From Gammaproteobacteria bacterium (GTDB taxonomy: Bacteria; Pseudomonadota; Gammaproteobacteria; Xanthomonadales; SZUA-36), in the NCBI GenBank assembly GCA_030428105.1, contig JAUIBE010000009.1, positions 49,659 through 113,658 on the forward strand: a stretch of DNA of 64,000 nucleotides. The letters are read 5' to 3'. Shown piece by piece: positions 1 through 9,164 of this stretch. Position 1 is the stretch's first letter. Each line of letters starts with the position of its first letter. The notes beneath the pieces were generated by a model. It did not search any database. It worked only from the letters and a program-made list of their open reading frames with translations, and was not told where the DNA came from. The translations under genes were made by a program, and so were the position numbers.

Positions 1-107
1 CGTTCATCAACGTCATCGGTACGCTGGACCCGGCCGAACTGGCCAACCTGATGGATCATTTCGACGTGGACGTCAACGGCGTGGAGTTCGGCAGCGATGC
101 GGACTAA
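1..107 (+). CDS. DUF4252-family protein, C-terminal fragment
   Basis: Open frame entering from the left edge (first full codon at position 3) and ending at TAA 105-107; only about 34 residues are visible. The tail 'INVIGTLDPAELANLMDHF' resembles the tail of the next gene ('INLIGDIAPEHFSDVMVAL'), so the two are probably tandem paralogues of the DUF4252 family. The next gene starts 11 bp before this stop, which suggests translational coupling. Function unknown; the family assignment rests on the similarity to the neighbour. Confidence 0.6.
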   Translation, partial: FINVIGTLDPAELANLMDHFDVDVNGVEFGSDAD

Positions 108-648
108 GGCGGTGCTGCTGGCGGCAGGCTTCTGCCTGGCGCTGTCCGCATGCAGCTTCACCGCGCCGCGTGGTGGCCCGGGTTACGCCAACCTGGACTC
201 GCCCGGGGTGATGGACACCGACCGCGAAATGTCGATCTCGCTGGGGCGCACCATCCTGCGGTTTGCCGCCAACCACATCGAAGAGGATCCGGAGACGGTT
301 GCCCTGCTCCGCTCGCTGGACGGCATCCGCATTCGCATCTACGAGATCGACGGCAGCGCCGCCCGGGTGGCGCACAAGATAGACCGCATGCAAATCAGCC
401 TGCAAGACGATGGCTGGCTGCCGGTAATGCTGGTCCGTGAAGACAACGAACGCACCCAACTCATGCTCAGGGCCACGGGCAGCACCATCCACGGCCTGAC
501 GCTGATTACCAGCGATGGTACCTCCGAGGCGGTGGTGATCAACCTGATTGGCGATATCGCACCCGAGCACTTCAGCGATGTGATGGTCGCCCTGGATATC
601 GATGACGGCAACGCCCAGGACATCGAGGTCGTCCAGCCGGCCGGCTGA
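97..648 (+). CDS. DUF4252 domain lipoprotein
   Basis: A 183-residue protein with an N-terminal signal (about residues 1-19) ending in a lipobox-like 'LALSAC', so probably a lipoprotein exported to the periplasmic face. The body has alternating hydrophobic and charged segments typical of DUF4252 proteins ('IRIRIYEIDG', 'LDGI', 'VVINLIGDI'). Bacterial members have no established biochemical role. ATG at 97 overlaps the upstream paralogue by 11 bp, so the two are likely co-translated. No catalytic motif is visible. The family call is from memory of the pattern and is moderately secure. Confidence 0.65.
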   Translation: MRTKAVLLAAGFCLALSACSFTAPRGGPGYANLDSPGVMDTDREMSISLGRTILRFAANHIEEDPETVALLRSLDGIRIRIYEIDGSAARVAHKIDRMQISLQDDGWLPVMLVREDNERTQLMLRATGSTIHGLTLITSDGTSEAVVINLIGDIAPEHFSDVMVALDIDDGNAQDIEVVQPAG

Positions 649-710
649 GCGGCATTCCACAGCAGCAATTCGCTGCAGCTTTGGCCGCCCGGCGTTGCTA
701 TCATGCGGCC

Positions 711-1157
711 ATGTCTGCAAACCCAGGAAAGTTGTTTTTTGTTCGCGCCCTGTGCCTGGCCGCGGTGCTGGCATGCTGCACCGCGTGCATGGCCCAGGGT
801 CCGCACGTCAAGCTAAAGGGCAAGACCTACTCGGTTGAAGTGGCCGACGACCCGCGCGAGCAGCAGCTGGGCCTGATGTTCCGCGAAAGCATGCCCGAGG
901 ACCACGGCATGCTGTTCGTCTTCGCCGGCGAGACCCGCCGCAGTTTCTGGATGAAGAACACCCGCATCCCGCTGGATATCATCTACTTCGATGCCGACCT
1001 CAAGCTGGTCAGCGTGGCCAACGCCAAACCCTGCAAGACGCCTCAATGCCCCAGCTACCCCAGCGACGGACCCGCCATGTACGTGCTGGAGTTGAACGCC
1101 GGCCAGGCCGAGGCCCTGGACCTTCAGCCCGGCGACGAGCTTGAAATTCGGCTGTGA
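711..1157 (+). CDS. DUF192 family exported protein
   Basis: A 148-residue protein with a signal segment (about residues 8-25) containing several cysteines ('VLAC', 'CTAC'); it may be a lipoprotein or be cleaved near 'CMAQG'. The mature part matches DUF192: 'EQQLGLMFRESMPEDHGMLF', 'FWMKNTRIPLDIIYFD' and a C-terminal 'LQPGDELEI'. DUF192 proteins are small periplasmic beta-barrel-like proteins of unknown function. ATG 711 was chosen over an upstream in-frame TTG at 681 because the signal peptide begins properly there. It stands alone, 63 bp after the DUF4252 gene. Confidence 0.8.
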   Translation: MSANPGKLFFVRALCLAAVLACCTACMAQGPHVKLKGKTYSVEVADDPREQQLGLMFRESMPEDHGMLFVFAGETRRSFWMKNTRIPLDIIYFDADLKLVSVANAKPCKTPQCPSYPSDGPAMYVLELNAGQAEALDLQPGDELEIRL

Positions 1158-1262
1158 ACGATCGCAAGCGCCGCCATGGCGGGGTTTCCCGGCGGCGCAT
1201 CGCAAACCGGCCAAACAACTGTGTTAATCTGATCACCCCATACACACCGGAGGAGTTACACC

Positions 1263-1595
1263 ATGCCAGGCAAATTCGTGATCTCTAAGGGGAAGGACGG
1301 CCAGGATTATTTCGTGCTCAAGGCGGGCAATGGGGAAACAATTCTCCAGAGTGAAGGCTACAAAACACGCAAATCCTGCCTCAATGGCATCGAGTCGGTG
1401 CGCAAGAATTCGCAGGACCCCAAGCGTTTTGTCTGCAACACCGCCAAAGACGGCCGCACCTATTTCGTGGTCAAGGCAACCAATGGCCAGGAAGTGGGCC
1501 GCAGCCAGATGTACAAGTCTGACAGTGGTTGCAAGAACGGCATGAAATCGGTGGCGCGCAATGCGGCCGACGCTGCGGTAGTAACTCCCGAATAG
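1263..1595 (+). CDS. yegP: YegP-like protein with two DUF1508 repeats
   Basis: A 110-residue cytoplasmic protein made of two tandem DUF1508 repeats, about residues 1-50 and 53-102. Each has the pattern 'KFVI/RFVC..KDG..YFV.KA.NGE', followed by 'GY/MYK...C.NGI/MKSV'. Length and duplication match E. coli YegP (about 110 aa), whose function is unknown. A strong Shine-Dalgarno sequence (GGAGGAG near 1250-1256) precedes ATG 1263. It is monocistronic, with a Rho-independent terminator at 1640-1667. Strong RBS plus own terminator suggests an abundant transcript. Confidence 0.85.
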   Translation: MPGKFVISKGKDGQDYFVLKAGNGETILQSEGYKTRKSCLNGIESVRKNSQDPKRFVCNTAKDGRTYFVVKATNGQEVGRSQMYKSDSGCKNGMKSVARNAADAAVVTPE

Positions 1596-1639
1596 CTTTA
1601 CCCGAACTGCGCCCCCGTCCCATGGAACGGGTGGCCTCG

Positions 1640-1667
1640 AAAAAAGCGGGCCTTGCCCGCTTTTTTT
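1640..1667 (+). terminator. Rho-independent terminator after yegP
   Basis: A-run, GC stem AGCGGGC/GCCCGCT with a short TT-containing loop, then seven T residues. The flanking A and T runs make it potentially bidirectional, but only the yegP side has a converging transcript. It lies 45 bp after the yegP stop. Confidence 0.85.
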
Positions 1668-1706
1668 GTTTGCGCTTCAATTCCAATTTTGACAGCAGAC
1701 CTGCCG

Positions 1707-2453
1707 ATGGGCCTTCGAGTCTTACAACTCAGCGATTGTCACTTGTCGGCAAAGCCCGACAAGCCTTACCGTGGCATCAGCGCGGACGCCAACTTCAAAG
1801 CCACGTGGAAAGCTGCCCGCGATTGGAACCCCGACCTGGTGCTGCTCACCGGCGACCTCAGCGAGGACGCCAGCGACGCTTCCTATGAGCGCCTTGCCTC
1901 CTGGCTTCCGGCCGAACCCCCTTGCCTGGCGCTGCCCGGTAACCACGATGACCCCGCCACCATGGCGCGGTGGTTTCCACGCGGCCCGTGGGATGGCCCC
2001 CTGGCGTACGAGTCGGGTGAGTGGTTGATCGTGATGCTGAACTCGGCGCTGCCGGGGCGGGTGGAAGGCGGATTTTCTGCGCAGGATATCGAAGCGCTCA
2101 GGGATGTGATCTCAGCCAGTACGTGTCCTCACGTGCTGCTGGCGCTGCATCACCAACCGATACCGGTTGAGGCGCCGTGGATCGATCGCTACCCATTGAG
2201 CGATCCGCAGCCGTTCCTGGACCTGGTCGATTCAGAGGCGCGCATTCGCTGCGTGATCTGGGGACACATCCACCACCACTTCGCCCGCGAGCGTAATGGC
2301 GTGCTGTTCCTCGGCTCGCCCTCCACTGCGGCCAATGCAGTGGCGAACGCGGAACGGTTCGAGGCAGACCCGGCGGGGCCGGCTTGTCGCACGCTGGTCC
2401 TGGAAGATTCGGGGTCGGTGACCTACGGGCAGGTATTCGCGGCCACTCTTTAG
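1707..2453 (+). CDS. cpdA: 3',5'-cyclic AMP phosphodiesterase CpdA-like metallophosphatase
   Basis: A 248-residue calcineurin-like metallophosphoesterase. Metal ligands appear in family order: 'SDCHL' (D10, H12), 'GDLSED' (D50), 'GNHDD' (N79, H80), 'ALHHQP' and C-terminal 'GHIHHH'. CpdA enzymes hydrolyse cAMP to AMP in the cytoplasm. ATG 1707 gives the usual CpdA N-terminus (MGLRVLQLSD); the longer open frame reaches back into the yegP terminator and is not used. Length is close to E. coli CpdA (275 aa). Substrate is inferred from family resemblance; related phosphatases of this class cannot be excluded. Confidence 0.8.
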   Translation: MGLRVLQLSDCHLSAKPDKPYRGISADANFKATWKAARDWNPDLVLLTGDLSEDASDASYERLASWLPAEPPCLALPGNHDDPATMARWFPRGPWDGPLAYESGEWLIVMLNSALPGRVEGGFSAQDIEALRDVISASTCPHVLLALHHQPIPVEAPWIDRYPLSDPQPFLDLVDSEARIRCVIWGHIHHHFARERNGVLFLGSPSTAANAVANAERFEADPAGPACRTLVLEDSGSVTYGQVFAATL

Positions 2454-2466
2454 GGGTTACTGCAGG

Positions 2467-2649
2467 TCAGACCTCGATCATCTCGAAGTCCTGTTTCATG
2501 GCGCCGCAGTCCGGGCAGGTCCAGAACTCGGGCACATCGTCCCAGCGGGTGCCGGGGGCCAGGCCTTCCTCGGGGCAACCATCCGCTTCGCTGTAGATCC
2601 AGCCGCAGATGACGCACATCCAGGTCTTGTAGTCGTTGTTGTCGCTCAT
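2467..2649 (-). CDS. rubA: Rubredoxin
   Basis: A 60-residue iron protein with the two rubredoxin knuckles, CVIC (C12, C15) and CPDC (C45, C48), which bind one Fe in an FeS4 site. Aromatic residues W10, Y19 and W43 sit at the usual core positions. It acts as a soluble one-electron carrier, for example to alkane hydroxylases or rubredoxin reductase, none of which is in this window. It converges with cpdA, 13 bp away, and has its back to thiE. An extra cysteine (C25) is not part of the canonical site. Confidence 0.93.
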   Translation of the reverse strand: MSDNNDYKTWMCVICGWIYSEADGCPEEGLAPGTRWDDVPEFWTCPDCGAMKQDFEMIEV

Positions 2650-2711
2650 GAATTCCAGGGATTTTGATTAGAAACAGGGTTGAAGCGGGTTATGCGCTTT
2701 AAAATGGGCGC

Positions 2712-3338
2712 ATGAACCGACGATTCAAGCCGGGCCTGTACGTGCTGACGCCGCAGGTCTACCCCGACACCCAGCGCCTGGTGGCCGAAACCCGCGCGGC
2801 GTTGGCCGGCGGCGCTGCCATGGTCCAGTTCCGCGACAAGTCAGGTGACGCCGACTGGCGCCTGGCCGCTGCCACCGCGCTGCGCGCCGAGTGCGAGGCG
2901 TACGATGCGCCCCTGATCATAAACGACGACGCGCGGCTGGCCGCATCTTGCGGCGCCGCCGGCGTGCACCTGGGCAAAGAGGATGGCAGCGTTGGCAGCG
3001 CCCGCGCGCTGGCGGGAGACGCCGCCCTGATCGGCGTTTCCTGTTACAACAACATCGACCTGGCACGCCAGGCCGCAGCCGATGGGGCCGACTACCTGGC
3101 ATTTGGCAGCGTGTTTTCCTCGGCCACCAAACCCGCGGCGGTTCACTGCCCACTGGACGTGATTCGCGCCGCCACGCGCTTTGATCGTCCACTGGTTGCG
3201 ATTGGCGGCATCACCCCGGACAATGGCCGCGCCGTGATCGAGGCCGGGGCCGCCAGCCTGGCGGTAATCGGCGCCGTGTTTGGCGCCGCGGACATTCAAT
3301 TGGCGGCCAGAACCTTCTCCGGCCTGTGGGCCGAATAA
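2712..3338 (+). CDS. thiE: Thiamine-phosphate synthase
   Basis: A 208-residue TIM-barrel enzyme that joins HMP-PP and thiazole phosphate to make thiamine phosphate. Family motifs are visible: 'AAMVQFRDK', '[20 protein letters not shown]', 'IGVSCYNN', '[15 protein letters not shown]' and '[12 protein letters not shown]'. Length is normal. ATG 2712 gives the expected [14 protein letters not shown] start. It lies 19 bp upstream of hemL and is probably co-transcribed with it. No TPP riboswitch was recognised in the 60 bp upstream. Confidence 0.93.
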   Translation: MNRRFKPGLYVLTPQVYPDTQRLVAETRAALAGGAAMVQFRDKSGDADWRLAAATALRAECEAYDAPLIINDDARLAASCGAAGVHLGKEDGSVGSARALAGDAALIGVSCYNNIDLARQAAADGADYLAFGSVFSSATKPAAVHCPLDVIRAATRFDRPLVAIGGITPDNGRAVIEAGAASLAVIGAVFGAADIQLAARTFSGLWAE

Positions 3339-3357
3339 TCAATACGGATCGTTTTTC

Positions 3358-4647
3358 ATGACTGCCAGCAACCAGCAACACGACCTGCTCAGCCGCGCTC
3401 GCGCGGTCATTCCAGGTGGGGTCAACTCGCCCGTCCGCGCGTTCAACGGAGTGGGCGGCGACCCGCTGTTCTTCGACCGCGCCGAGGGCGCCTGCCTGTA
3501 CGACACCAACGGCAAGTCCTACATCGACTACGTGGGTTCGTGGGGGCCGATGATTGCCGGCCATGCGCATCCGCGAATTATCGAGGCGGTGCGCGAGGCT
3601 GCCACCCGCGGCCTGAGCTTCGGCGCGCCGTGCGCCGATGAAGTGCGGCTGGCGGAAAAGGTTTGCGAGCTGGTTCCGGGCCTGGACATGGTGCGAATGG
3701 TGAACTCCGGCACCGAGGCAACCATGAGCGCCATCCGCCTGGCGCGTGCGGCCACGGGGCGCGACCGCATCATCAAGTTCGAGGGCTGCTACCACGGCCA
3801 CGCAGACAGCTTCCTGGTCAAAGCCGGTAGCGGCGCCCTGACCCTGGGTGTGCCCAACTCACCCGGTGTACCGGCGGCGCTGGCGGACCTCACCCTCACC
3901 CTGCCCTACAACGACCTCGAGGCGGTAGAGCGTTGCTTTGCCGAAAACGAGGGCAAGATCGCCGCCATCATCGTTGAGCCGGTGGCTGGCAACATGAATT
4001 GTATTCCGCCGCTGGAGGGCTACCTCGAAGGGCTGAAGCGATGCTGCGAAGCCAATGGCAGCATCCTGATTTTCGACGAGGTGATGACCGGCTTTCGCGT
4101 GGCCCGCGGCGGCGCGCAGGCGCTGTACGGCGTTCGCCCGCATCTTTCTACCTTCGGCAAGGTGATTGGCGGCGGCATGCCGGTGGGCGCCTTCGGTGGC
4201 CAGCGGGCGCTGATGGAACAGGTAGCGCCCTCGGGCCCGGTGTACCAGGCCGGAACGCTTTCCGGCAATCCCGTGGCGATGGCAGCGGGGCTGGCCAGCC
4301 TGGAGCTGATTTCCGAGCCGGGCTTTTACCAGGCCCTGGCTGAAAAAGCGCGGCTGTTGTGCGAAGGCCTGCAGGCGGCGGCCGACTACTCAGGTGTTCC
4401 CTTCCGTACCACCGTGGTGGGCGGCATGTTCGGCCTGTTCTTCACCGCAGATGACACGATCATCAACTTTGACCAGGTCAGCCGTTGCGACATCGAAGCC
4501 TTCAAGCACTTTTTCCACCGTATGCTGGAAGGCGGCGTTTACCTGGCGCCGTCGGCCTACGAGGCCGGGTTTGTTTCCTCGGCCCACTCCGAGGAGCACA
4601 TCAACGCCACCATCGCCGCGGCGCGGGAGTCGTTTGCCAGGCTTTAA
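3358..4647 (+). CDS. hemL: Glutamate-1-semialdehyde 2,1-aminomutase
   Basis: A 429-residue PLP enzyme converting glutamate-1-semialdehyde to 5-aminolevulinate, the C5 route to tetrapyrroles. Class III aminotransferase motifs: '[13 protein letters not shown]' near the start, '[15 protein letters not shown]', '[10 protein letters not shown]', '[10 protein letters not shown]', and the PLP lysine in '[18 protein letters not shown]' (about K268). Length equals the family norm (about 427). ATG 3358 was chosen because the protein then starts as in E. coli HemL; the open frame extends 78 bp further into thiE. Follows thiE by 19 bp. Confidence 0.96.
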   Translation: MTASNQQHDLLSRARAVIPGGVNSPVRAFNGVGGDPLFFDRAEGACLYDTNGKSYIDYVGSWGPMIAGHAHPRIIEAVREAATRGLSFGAPCADEVRLAEKVCELVPGLDMVRMVNSGTEATMSAIRLARAATGRDRIIKFEGCYHGHADSFLVKAGSGALTLGVPNSPGVPAALADLTLTLPYNDLEAVERCFAENEGKIAAIIVEPVAGNMNCIPPLEGYLEGLKRCCEANGSILIFDEVMTGFRVARGGAQALYGVRPHLSTFGKVIGGGMPVGAFGGQRALMEQVAPSGPVYQAGTLSGNPVAMAAGLASLELISEPGFYQALAEKARLLCEGLQAAADYSGVPFRTTVVGGMFGLFFTADDTIINFDQVSRCDIEAFKHFFHRMLEGGVYLAPSAYEAGFVSSAHSEEHINATIAAARESFARL

Positions 4648-4658
4648 GGGCTTGCCGG

Positions 4659-6446
4659 TCAGTACTCGGTATCAAGGTGGCGGCGCCAGGCGTCGATGCG
4701 CTGGCGCGCGATGTACTGCAACACTTCCTGCTGGCGCTCGGGCTCAAGGTCTGTGGCGCCGGTGAAGCGGGTCTGATCGCCATCCAGCATCACCTGGCCG
4801 TGGCCATCATCGCAGATGACCTCTACCAGTCCGCGCCGGTCACTGCGCTCGTGGAGCGCGCACTTTTTCGAGTGCATGTCCGGGTCGAACATCACCGCTT
4901 CGAACGGCTCCAGGGTTACCTCGCCAGCCGCCCACCAGGAAAACGTCGGCGCAAGGTCTGATTGCGAGAACACCGAAGCTGAAACCGAGCCGGGCTCGAA
5001 CCCTTCACCGATAACGAACGCCGGAATCCGCGAATGCGCGGTCGTGCCCCAGGTGTCCAGTTCGAGCCGCGACATGGGGGTCATCGAGCGGTGGTCGCTG
5101 ACCACTACCAGCACGCCGTCGTCAAAGAAGCCACTCGACTCAAGCTGCTCAAGGAAGGCCCCGAACTCGCGGTCGGCATACTTCATCACCCGTTCCAGGG
5201 AGCGCTCATCTGTGTCCGGGTCGCGGTAGGGTTGGTGGGTGCTGACGGTCTCCAGCGCCAGGAACCAGGGCGCTTCTGCGGCGCTCATCCAGCCCAACGC
5301 ACGTTGATACAGCGCCCGGTCGGAAGCCGCGCCAAAAGCGAATCGCTTCCAACCCTGGTAGAAAGGGTGCTCGTTACCCTCAACCTCGGCAAAGCCGATG
5401 TCGACCATCCACTCGCCCTTGCGGTACAGGGAGGCCGGGCCCGAGGTCAGGAAAGCGGTGTGGTAGCCCGCGCGGTTGAGCGCCTGCGGCAAGGTGCCTT
5501 CCAGCCCCCACATGGAATGAAACGGCGGGGTTTGGAACCAGTGCAGAAAGGGTGCCCACAACGGCTGGCCGCCCAGGATCCCCACCAGGCCCTTGTCGGT
5601 TGAAAAACCGATGCTGTGGAAGTTGTCAAAGCGCAGCCCCTGCTGTGCGGCGGCGTCCAGCCGGGGCGTCCAGTTCTCGAAACCGCCAAACAACTCGCTG
5701 TGCCAGGCCGACCAGGACTCGACAATGACCATGATGACATTGCGGCCCTGGCCCGGTGGCGTTGCGGCGCGCCATGGCATGGTCGGGACATCGGCGGAAA
5801 GCACCCGCTGCTGGGTTTCGGGGGCGTAGTGATTGCGGGCCGGGGTCGACATGTTGGCGACAAACACGTTCTCCACCGCCCAGTCGTTGACGTACTGCGA
5901 CCCCTGGAAGTACACCGATGCCGCCAGGCCAGTGACCATGACAACGGCCATCAGTCGGCGAAAGGCGCGTGTGGGCACGCTGGGCAGCCACCAGAGGAAG
6001 ACGAACATGCCGCCAAGAGCCAGCAAGACCAGCAATGCCTGCGGCGTTCCCCCCATGCCCGAGGAAAACTGGTCCCACACCGCGGCGCCTTCCCCGGCAA
6101 ACAGCGCTGCATCGGCCATCAGCAGGCGGGAATTGAACAGCGAAAACACAACCAGGTCGGCGCCATAAACCAGCACGATCACTCCCCAGGCGAAGTGGGG
6201 AATGCGGGTCAGGGTTTTTGTGCGCGCGAAGCTGGCGATTAGCAGCAGGCTGGCGAGTGTGCTGAACAGCACCAGGTCGGCGAGCAATACGTCGCGGTGA
6301 AAACAGCCGGGGCAGGCGATGTAGGTGCCCACCTCCTTGTCCACCAACCAGGCGCGCAATGCGACCAGGACGCAAAGCGCCAGGAACAGGGCGAGCGCGC
6401 CCCACCGACCCGCGTTAATGCGCCGATCTGTGTCTTGCCGGGTCAT
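4659..6446 (-). CDS. LtaS-like membrane sulfatase/phosphoglycerol transferase family protein
   Basis: A 595-residue inner-membrane protein: about five hydrophobic segments in the first 190 residues, then an alkaline-phosphatase-fold sulfatase domain (about 235-530). Signature pieces: 'NVIMVIVESWSAW' (metal Glu), 'FSTDKGLVGILGG' with the likely Thr nucleophile, 'THQPY' and 'VVVSDHRSM' (metal Asp/His). This arrangement is that of lipoteichoic-acid synthase and periplasmic phosphoglycerol/phosphoethanolamine transferases. The actual substrate is unknown. Start ATG 6446 precedes a short polar head and the first membrane segment; the open frame upstream overlaps the divergent neighbour's promoter region and is rejected. 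Convergent with hemL. Confidence 0.8.
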   Translation of the reverse strand: MTRQDTDRRINAGRWGALALFLALCVLVALRAWLVDKEVGTYIACPGCFHRDVLLADLVLFSTLASLLLIASFARTKTLTRIPHFAWGVIVLVYGADLVVFSLFNSRLLMADAALFAGEGAAVWDQFSSGMGGTPQALLVLLALGGMFVFLWWLPSVPTRAFRRLMAVVMVTGLAASVYFQGSQYVNDWAVENVFVANMSTPARNHYAPETQQRVLSADVPTMPWRAATPPGQGRNVIMVIVESWSAWHSELFGGFENWTPRLDAAAQQGLRFDNFHSIGFSTDKGLVGILGGQPLWAPFLHWFQTPPFHSMWGLEGTLPQALNRAGYHTAFLTSGPASLYRKGEWMVDIGFAEVEGNEHPFYQGWKRFAFGAASDRALYQRALGWMSAAEAPWFLALETVSTHQPYRDPDTDERSLERVMKYADREFGAFLEQLESSGFFDDGVLVVVSDHRSMTPMSRLELDTWGTTAHSRIPAFVIGEGFEPGSVSASVFSQSDLAPTFSWWAAGEVTLEPFEAVMFDPDMHSKKCALHERSDRRGLVEVICDDGHGQVMLDGDQTRFTGATDLEPERQQEVLQYIARQRIDAWRRHLDTEY

Positions 6447-6566
6447 GAAAAGCCTGTGCGCGGGGCGAAGCAGCGGATCAAATGGGGAAGTCCCTTGCGA
6501 GGTCAGGATTTGACGCTTGGTTGCCGTATTATAGCGGCTCGCTTTGGCCCCAAAAGTTTTTGCCTC

Positions 6567-8606
6567 ATGGACTCTGGCTGGATACACGACCTGCTCAACT
6601 GGCTTGCCGCGAACCCCGGGTGGGGCTGGGCGCTGGTGTTCGCGGTGGCGTTTATCGAGTCGCTGGTGCTGGTGGGGATCCTGCTGCCCGGCATCATGAT
6701 CCTGTTTGGCGTGGGCGCGCTGGTGGGCCTGGGCGTGATGCAGATGGTGCCCATCTGGCTGGCGGCATCGGCTGGCGCCTTCCTGGGTGACGCCATCAGC
6801 TACTTCCTGGGCCGGCGCTATCGCGAGCGGTTGATGGAAGTTTGGCCGTTCTCGCGTTTCCCCAACGTGATGCAGCGCGGGCGAAACTTCTTCAACAAGT
6901 ACGGTGAGAAAAGCGTTTTCGCGGGGCGCTTTATCGGCCCGCTGCGGCCGATCATTCCCGCCATCGTCGGCATGCTCGACATGAAGCCTGCGCGCTTCCT
7001 GGTGGCCGACTTTGCCGCCAGCATTGCCTGGGCGCCGGCCTTCCTGCTTCCCGGCCTGTTCTTCGGCGCCTCGCTGGAAGTGGCTTCCGAGTATGCCGGA
7101 CGCCTGGTCGTGGTTCTGGTGCTTGTATTGCTGTTGCTGTGGGCGGCCTGGTGGCTGATGCGGGCGGTCTACATGTTCTTTGCCAGCCGCTCGGCGCGCT
7201 GGTTGCGCAAGACCATCACCTGGTCGCGACGGCACCCGGTGCTGGGGCGCATCGCCGGCCCGCTGCTCGACCCCTCGCAGCCCGAAGTGCTCTCGGTCAC
7301 CATGCTCGGCATCATCCTGGTGATCCTGTTCTGGGGTGTCATCATGCTGGGCTTCATGGGGCCGTTTGCACCGCAGCCCGCCGCTTTCGATGCGGCGGTG
7401 GCCGATTTCGCACTGGCGCTGCGCAATGACCTCACCGACCCGGTGATGGTGGCGTTCTCGCAAATCTCCCGCTGGCAGGTCACGTTGCTGGCGGCGGTTG
7501 CGGTTTTGCTGTGGCTGTTGGGTGCGGGCCAGGTGAATGCTTCTGTGCACTGGCTGGTGGCCATTGGCGGCGGAGTGCTCATCCAGGCTTTGCTGGCCTG
7601 GGGGCTGCGCGCCACGCCACAGGTGGCGGCGCTAGGCAGCGAGAAATTCCCCGGGCCCAGTTCGGCGATGAGCCTGGCGACCGTGATCCTGGTGTTTTTC
7701 GCCGTGCTGGTGGCCAAGGAAATGAAGCGCACCCATCGCCAGTGGCCCTACCTGGCCTCCGGCCTGCTGTTGATCGTGCTGGGTATTGCGCGGGTCTACC
7801 TGGGGCTGGAATGGTTCAGCGGCGCGCTGATGGGCGTATTGCTGGGCCTGGCCTGGGTGAGCATCGTGGGTATCGCCTATCGCCAGCGTCGCCTGGAGCC
7901 GTTCTCGGGCACGGTGGCGGCCACCATTTTTTACTCGGCGCTGCTGTTCCTGTTCAGTTGGCAGGTGTCGCGACACGGCGAAGAAGACCTGGCCAGGCTG
8001 CAATCACCCGTGGTGGTTCGCGAGATGCCCGCGGCTCACTGGTGGCAGGATGGCTGGGGCGAGCTGCCGGTCGAGCGCACCCGGCTGGTCTCGGTGGCTT
8101 CGCGCGGGTTTAACCTGCAGGTCGCGGCGCCCATCGAATCACTCCAGGCGCAACTGGCCGAGCAAGGCTGGACGGCGGTGGAGCCAGCCGACTGGCGCTG
8201 GTTCGTCCAGGCGCTCAACCCATCGCCGACCGAGGACAACGTTCCACTGGTCGCGCGCTCTTACCTGGGCCGTTCCGAGGCGCTGCTGATGCAGAAAGAC
8301 CTGCCGGGCGACCGCCGCCAGCGGACGATTCGGTTCTGGGATTCCGGCCTTCGCCTGAGCCCCGGTGGCGACACGGTCTACCTGGTGCAGATTTCCGACG
8401 AGGAACTGGTGCAGCGCTTTCGGCTCATCAGCTATTGGCGTTCGGCCTCCATTGGCAGCGATGCATTGCCCAAGGCGCGGGCGCTGTTTTCCGGCCTGGA
8501 AGTGCGCGACACCGGTTCGGGCATCGTGCTGGTCAGGCAGGCCCGTGGCCCTGGAATCGAGGCAGCAGGTCAACCAGGTTCTGAAGGCGGTCGATCGGGT
8601 CGCTGA
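6567..8606 (+). CDS. DedA-PAP2(degenerate)-LssY fusion membrane protein
   Basis: A 679-residue fusion. N-terminal DedA/SNARE-assoc domain (about 1-200): 'FIESLVLVGILLPG', 'GAFLGDAISYFLGRRY', 'FAGRFIGPLRPIIPAIVGM'. Middle six-helix PAP2-like domain (about 255-440). C-terminal soluble LssY_C-like domain (about 480-655: 'QLAEQGWTAVEPADWRWF', 'VARSYLGRSEALLMQKDL'). DedA proteins flip lipid carriers; PAP2 enzymes dephosphorylate lipid pyrophosphates. Here the PAP2 signatures are altered: the PSGH motif reads PSSA (about 362-365), and the usual R....GVHW.SD motif reads RVYLGLEWFSG, lacking His and Asp. It therefore probably lacks phosphatase activity. ATG 6567 gives a normal DedA start; its 3' end overlaps the convergent Lon-N gene by 74 bp. 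Confidence 0.8.
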   Translation: MDSGWIHDLLNWLAANPGWGWALVFAVAFIESLVLVGILLPGIMILFGVGALVGLGVMQMVPIWLAASAGAFLGDAISYFLGRRYRERLMEVWPFSRFPNVMQRGRNFFNKYGEKSVFAGRFIGPLRPIIPAIVGMLDMKPARFLVADFAASIAWAPAFLLPGLFFGASLEVASEYAGRLVVVLVLVLLLLWAAWWLMRAVYMFFASRSARWLRKTITWSRRHPVLGRIAGPLLDPSQPEVLSVTMLGIILVILFWGVIMLGFMGPFAPQPAAFDAAVADFALALRNDLTDPVMVAFSQISRWQVTLLAAVAVLLWLLGAGQVNASVHWLVAIGGGVLIQALLAWGLRATPQVAALGSEKFPGPSSAMSLATVILVFFAVLVAKEMKRTHRQWPYLASGLLLIVLGIARVYLGLEWFSGALMGVLLGLAWVSIVGIAYRQRRLEPFSGTVAATIFYSALLFLFSWQVSRHGEEDLARLQSPVVVREMPAAHWWQDGWGELPVERTRLVSVASRGFNLQVAAPIESLQAQLAEQGWTAVEPADWRWFVQALNPSPTEDNVPLVARSYLGRSEALLMQKDLPGDRRQRTIRFWDSGLRLSPGGDTVYLVQISDEELVQRFRLISYWRSASIGSDALPKARALFSGLEVRDTGSGIVLVRQARGPGIEAAGQPGSEGGRSGR

Positions 8607-9126
8607 ATTCCAGCAGGTGCTGTTTCTCCAGCCCGGCCAGGGGCAACAACTCGGCAAGTCGGTAACCCACCCAGGTGGCATCCTGCAATCGCTCCGGGGT
8701 GAAGTCGGGGTAGTGTTCCGAGGCTTTTTCCATGTAGCGCGCCAACACCTGGCTAAGCACATCAAAAGCCACCGGGACATCGGTTTCGGGCGGCTCGGGC
8801 AGCCAGTCGACCTCGCCCATCATCAGTCCGGCATCGGTCACCCGGTTGTTGCCCAGCACGAAACGTGAAGTGCCCAGGGTGGTGAGGCCCAGCAGGCCGT
8901 CTTCCATGGTGTACCAGTCAACGATGCGGGCCAGGGTGCCGACCCGGGCCGAACGCGCCAGGGCGCCGGTTTCCGAACCTTCCACCAGGTAACAGACACC
9001 GAAGCCGGTATCGGTGCGTGCGCAGTTGCGCACCATGTCCAGGTAGCGTTGTTCAAAAATGCGCAGCGGTAGCTGGCCACCCGGGAACAGCACGGTGCGC
9101 AGGGGGAAAATGGGAATTTCTGGCAT
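8533..9126 (-). CDS. LON peptidase substrate-binding (Lon-N) domain protein
   Basis: A 197-residue protein consisting of the Lon N-terminal domain only: 'IPIFPLRTVLFPGGQLPLRIFEQRYLDMV' pattern at residues 4-32, 'GFGVCYLVEG', 'GTLARIVDWYTMEDGLL' and a helical C-terminal half ending 'FSDPIDRLQNLVDLL'. There is no AAA+ or protease domain. Stand-alone Lon-N proteins are widespread and their role is not well defined; substrate binding or adaptor function is inferred. The stop end overlaps the convergent DedA-PAP2-LssY gene by 74 bp. Confidence 0.85.
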   Translation of the reverse strand: MPEIPIFPLRTVLFPGGQLPLRIFEQRYLDMVRNCARTDTGFGVCYLVEGSETGALARSARVGTLARIVDWYTMEDGLLGLTTLGTSRFVLGNNRVTDAGLMMGEVDWLPEPPETDVPVAFDVLSQVLARYMEKASEHYPDFTPERLQDATWVGYRLAELLPLAGLEKQHLLEFSDPIDRLQNLVDLLPRFQGHGPA

Positions 9127-9164
9127 CTGTCTAGAAGTTTAGACGGGTGGGTGGGGATTGCCAG

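Noticed and set aside
6447..7550. Upstream extension of the sulfatase gene frame on the minus strand
   Set aside because: The added residues are low-complexity His/Gln/Arg-rich and lie antisense to the DedA-PAP2-LssY gene; the real protein starts at 6446.
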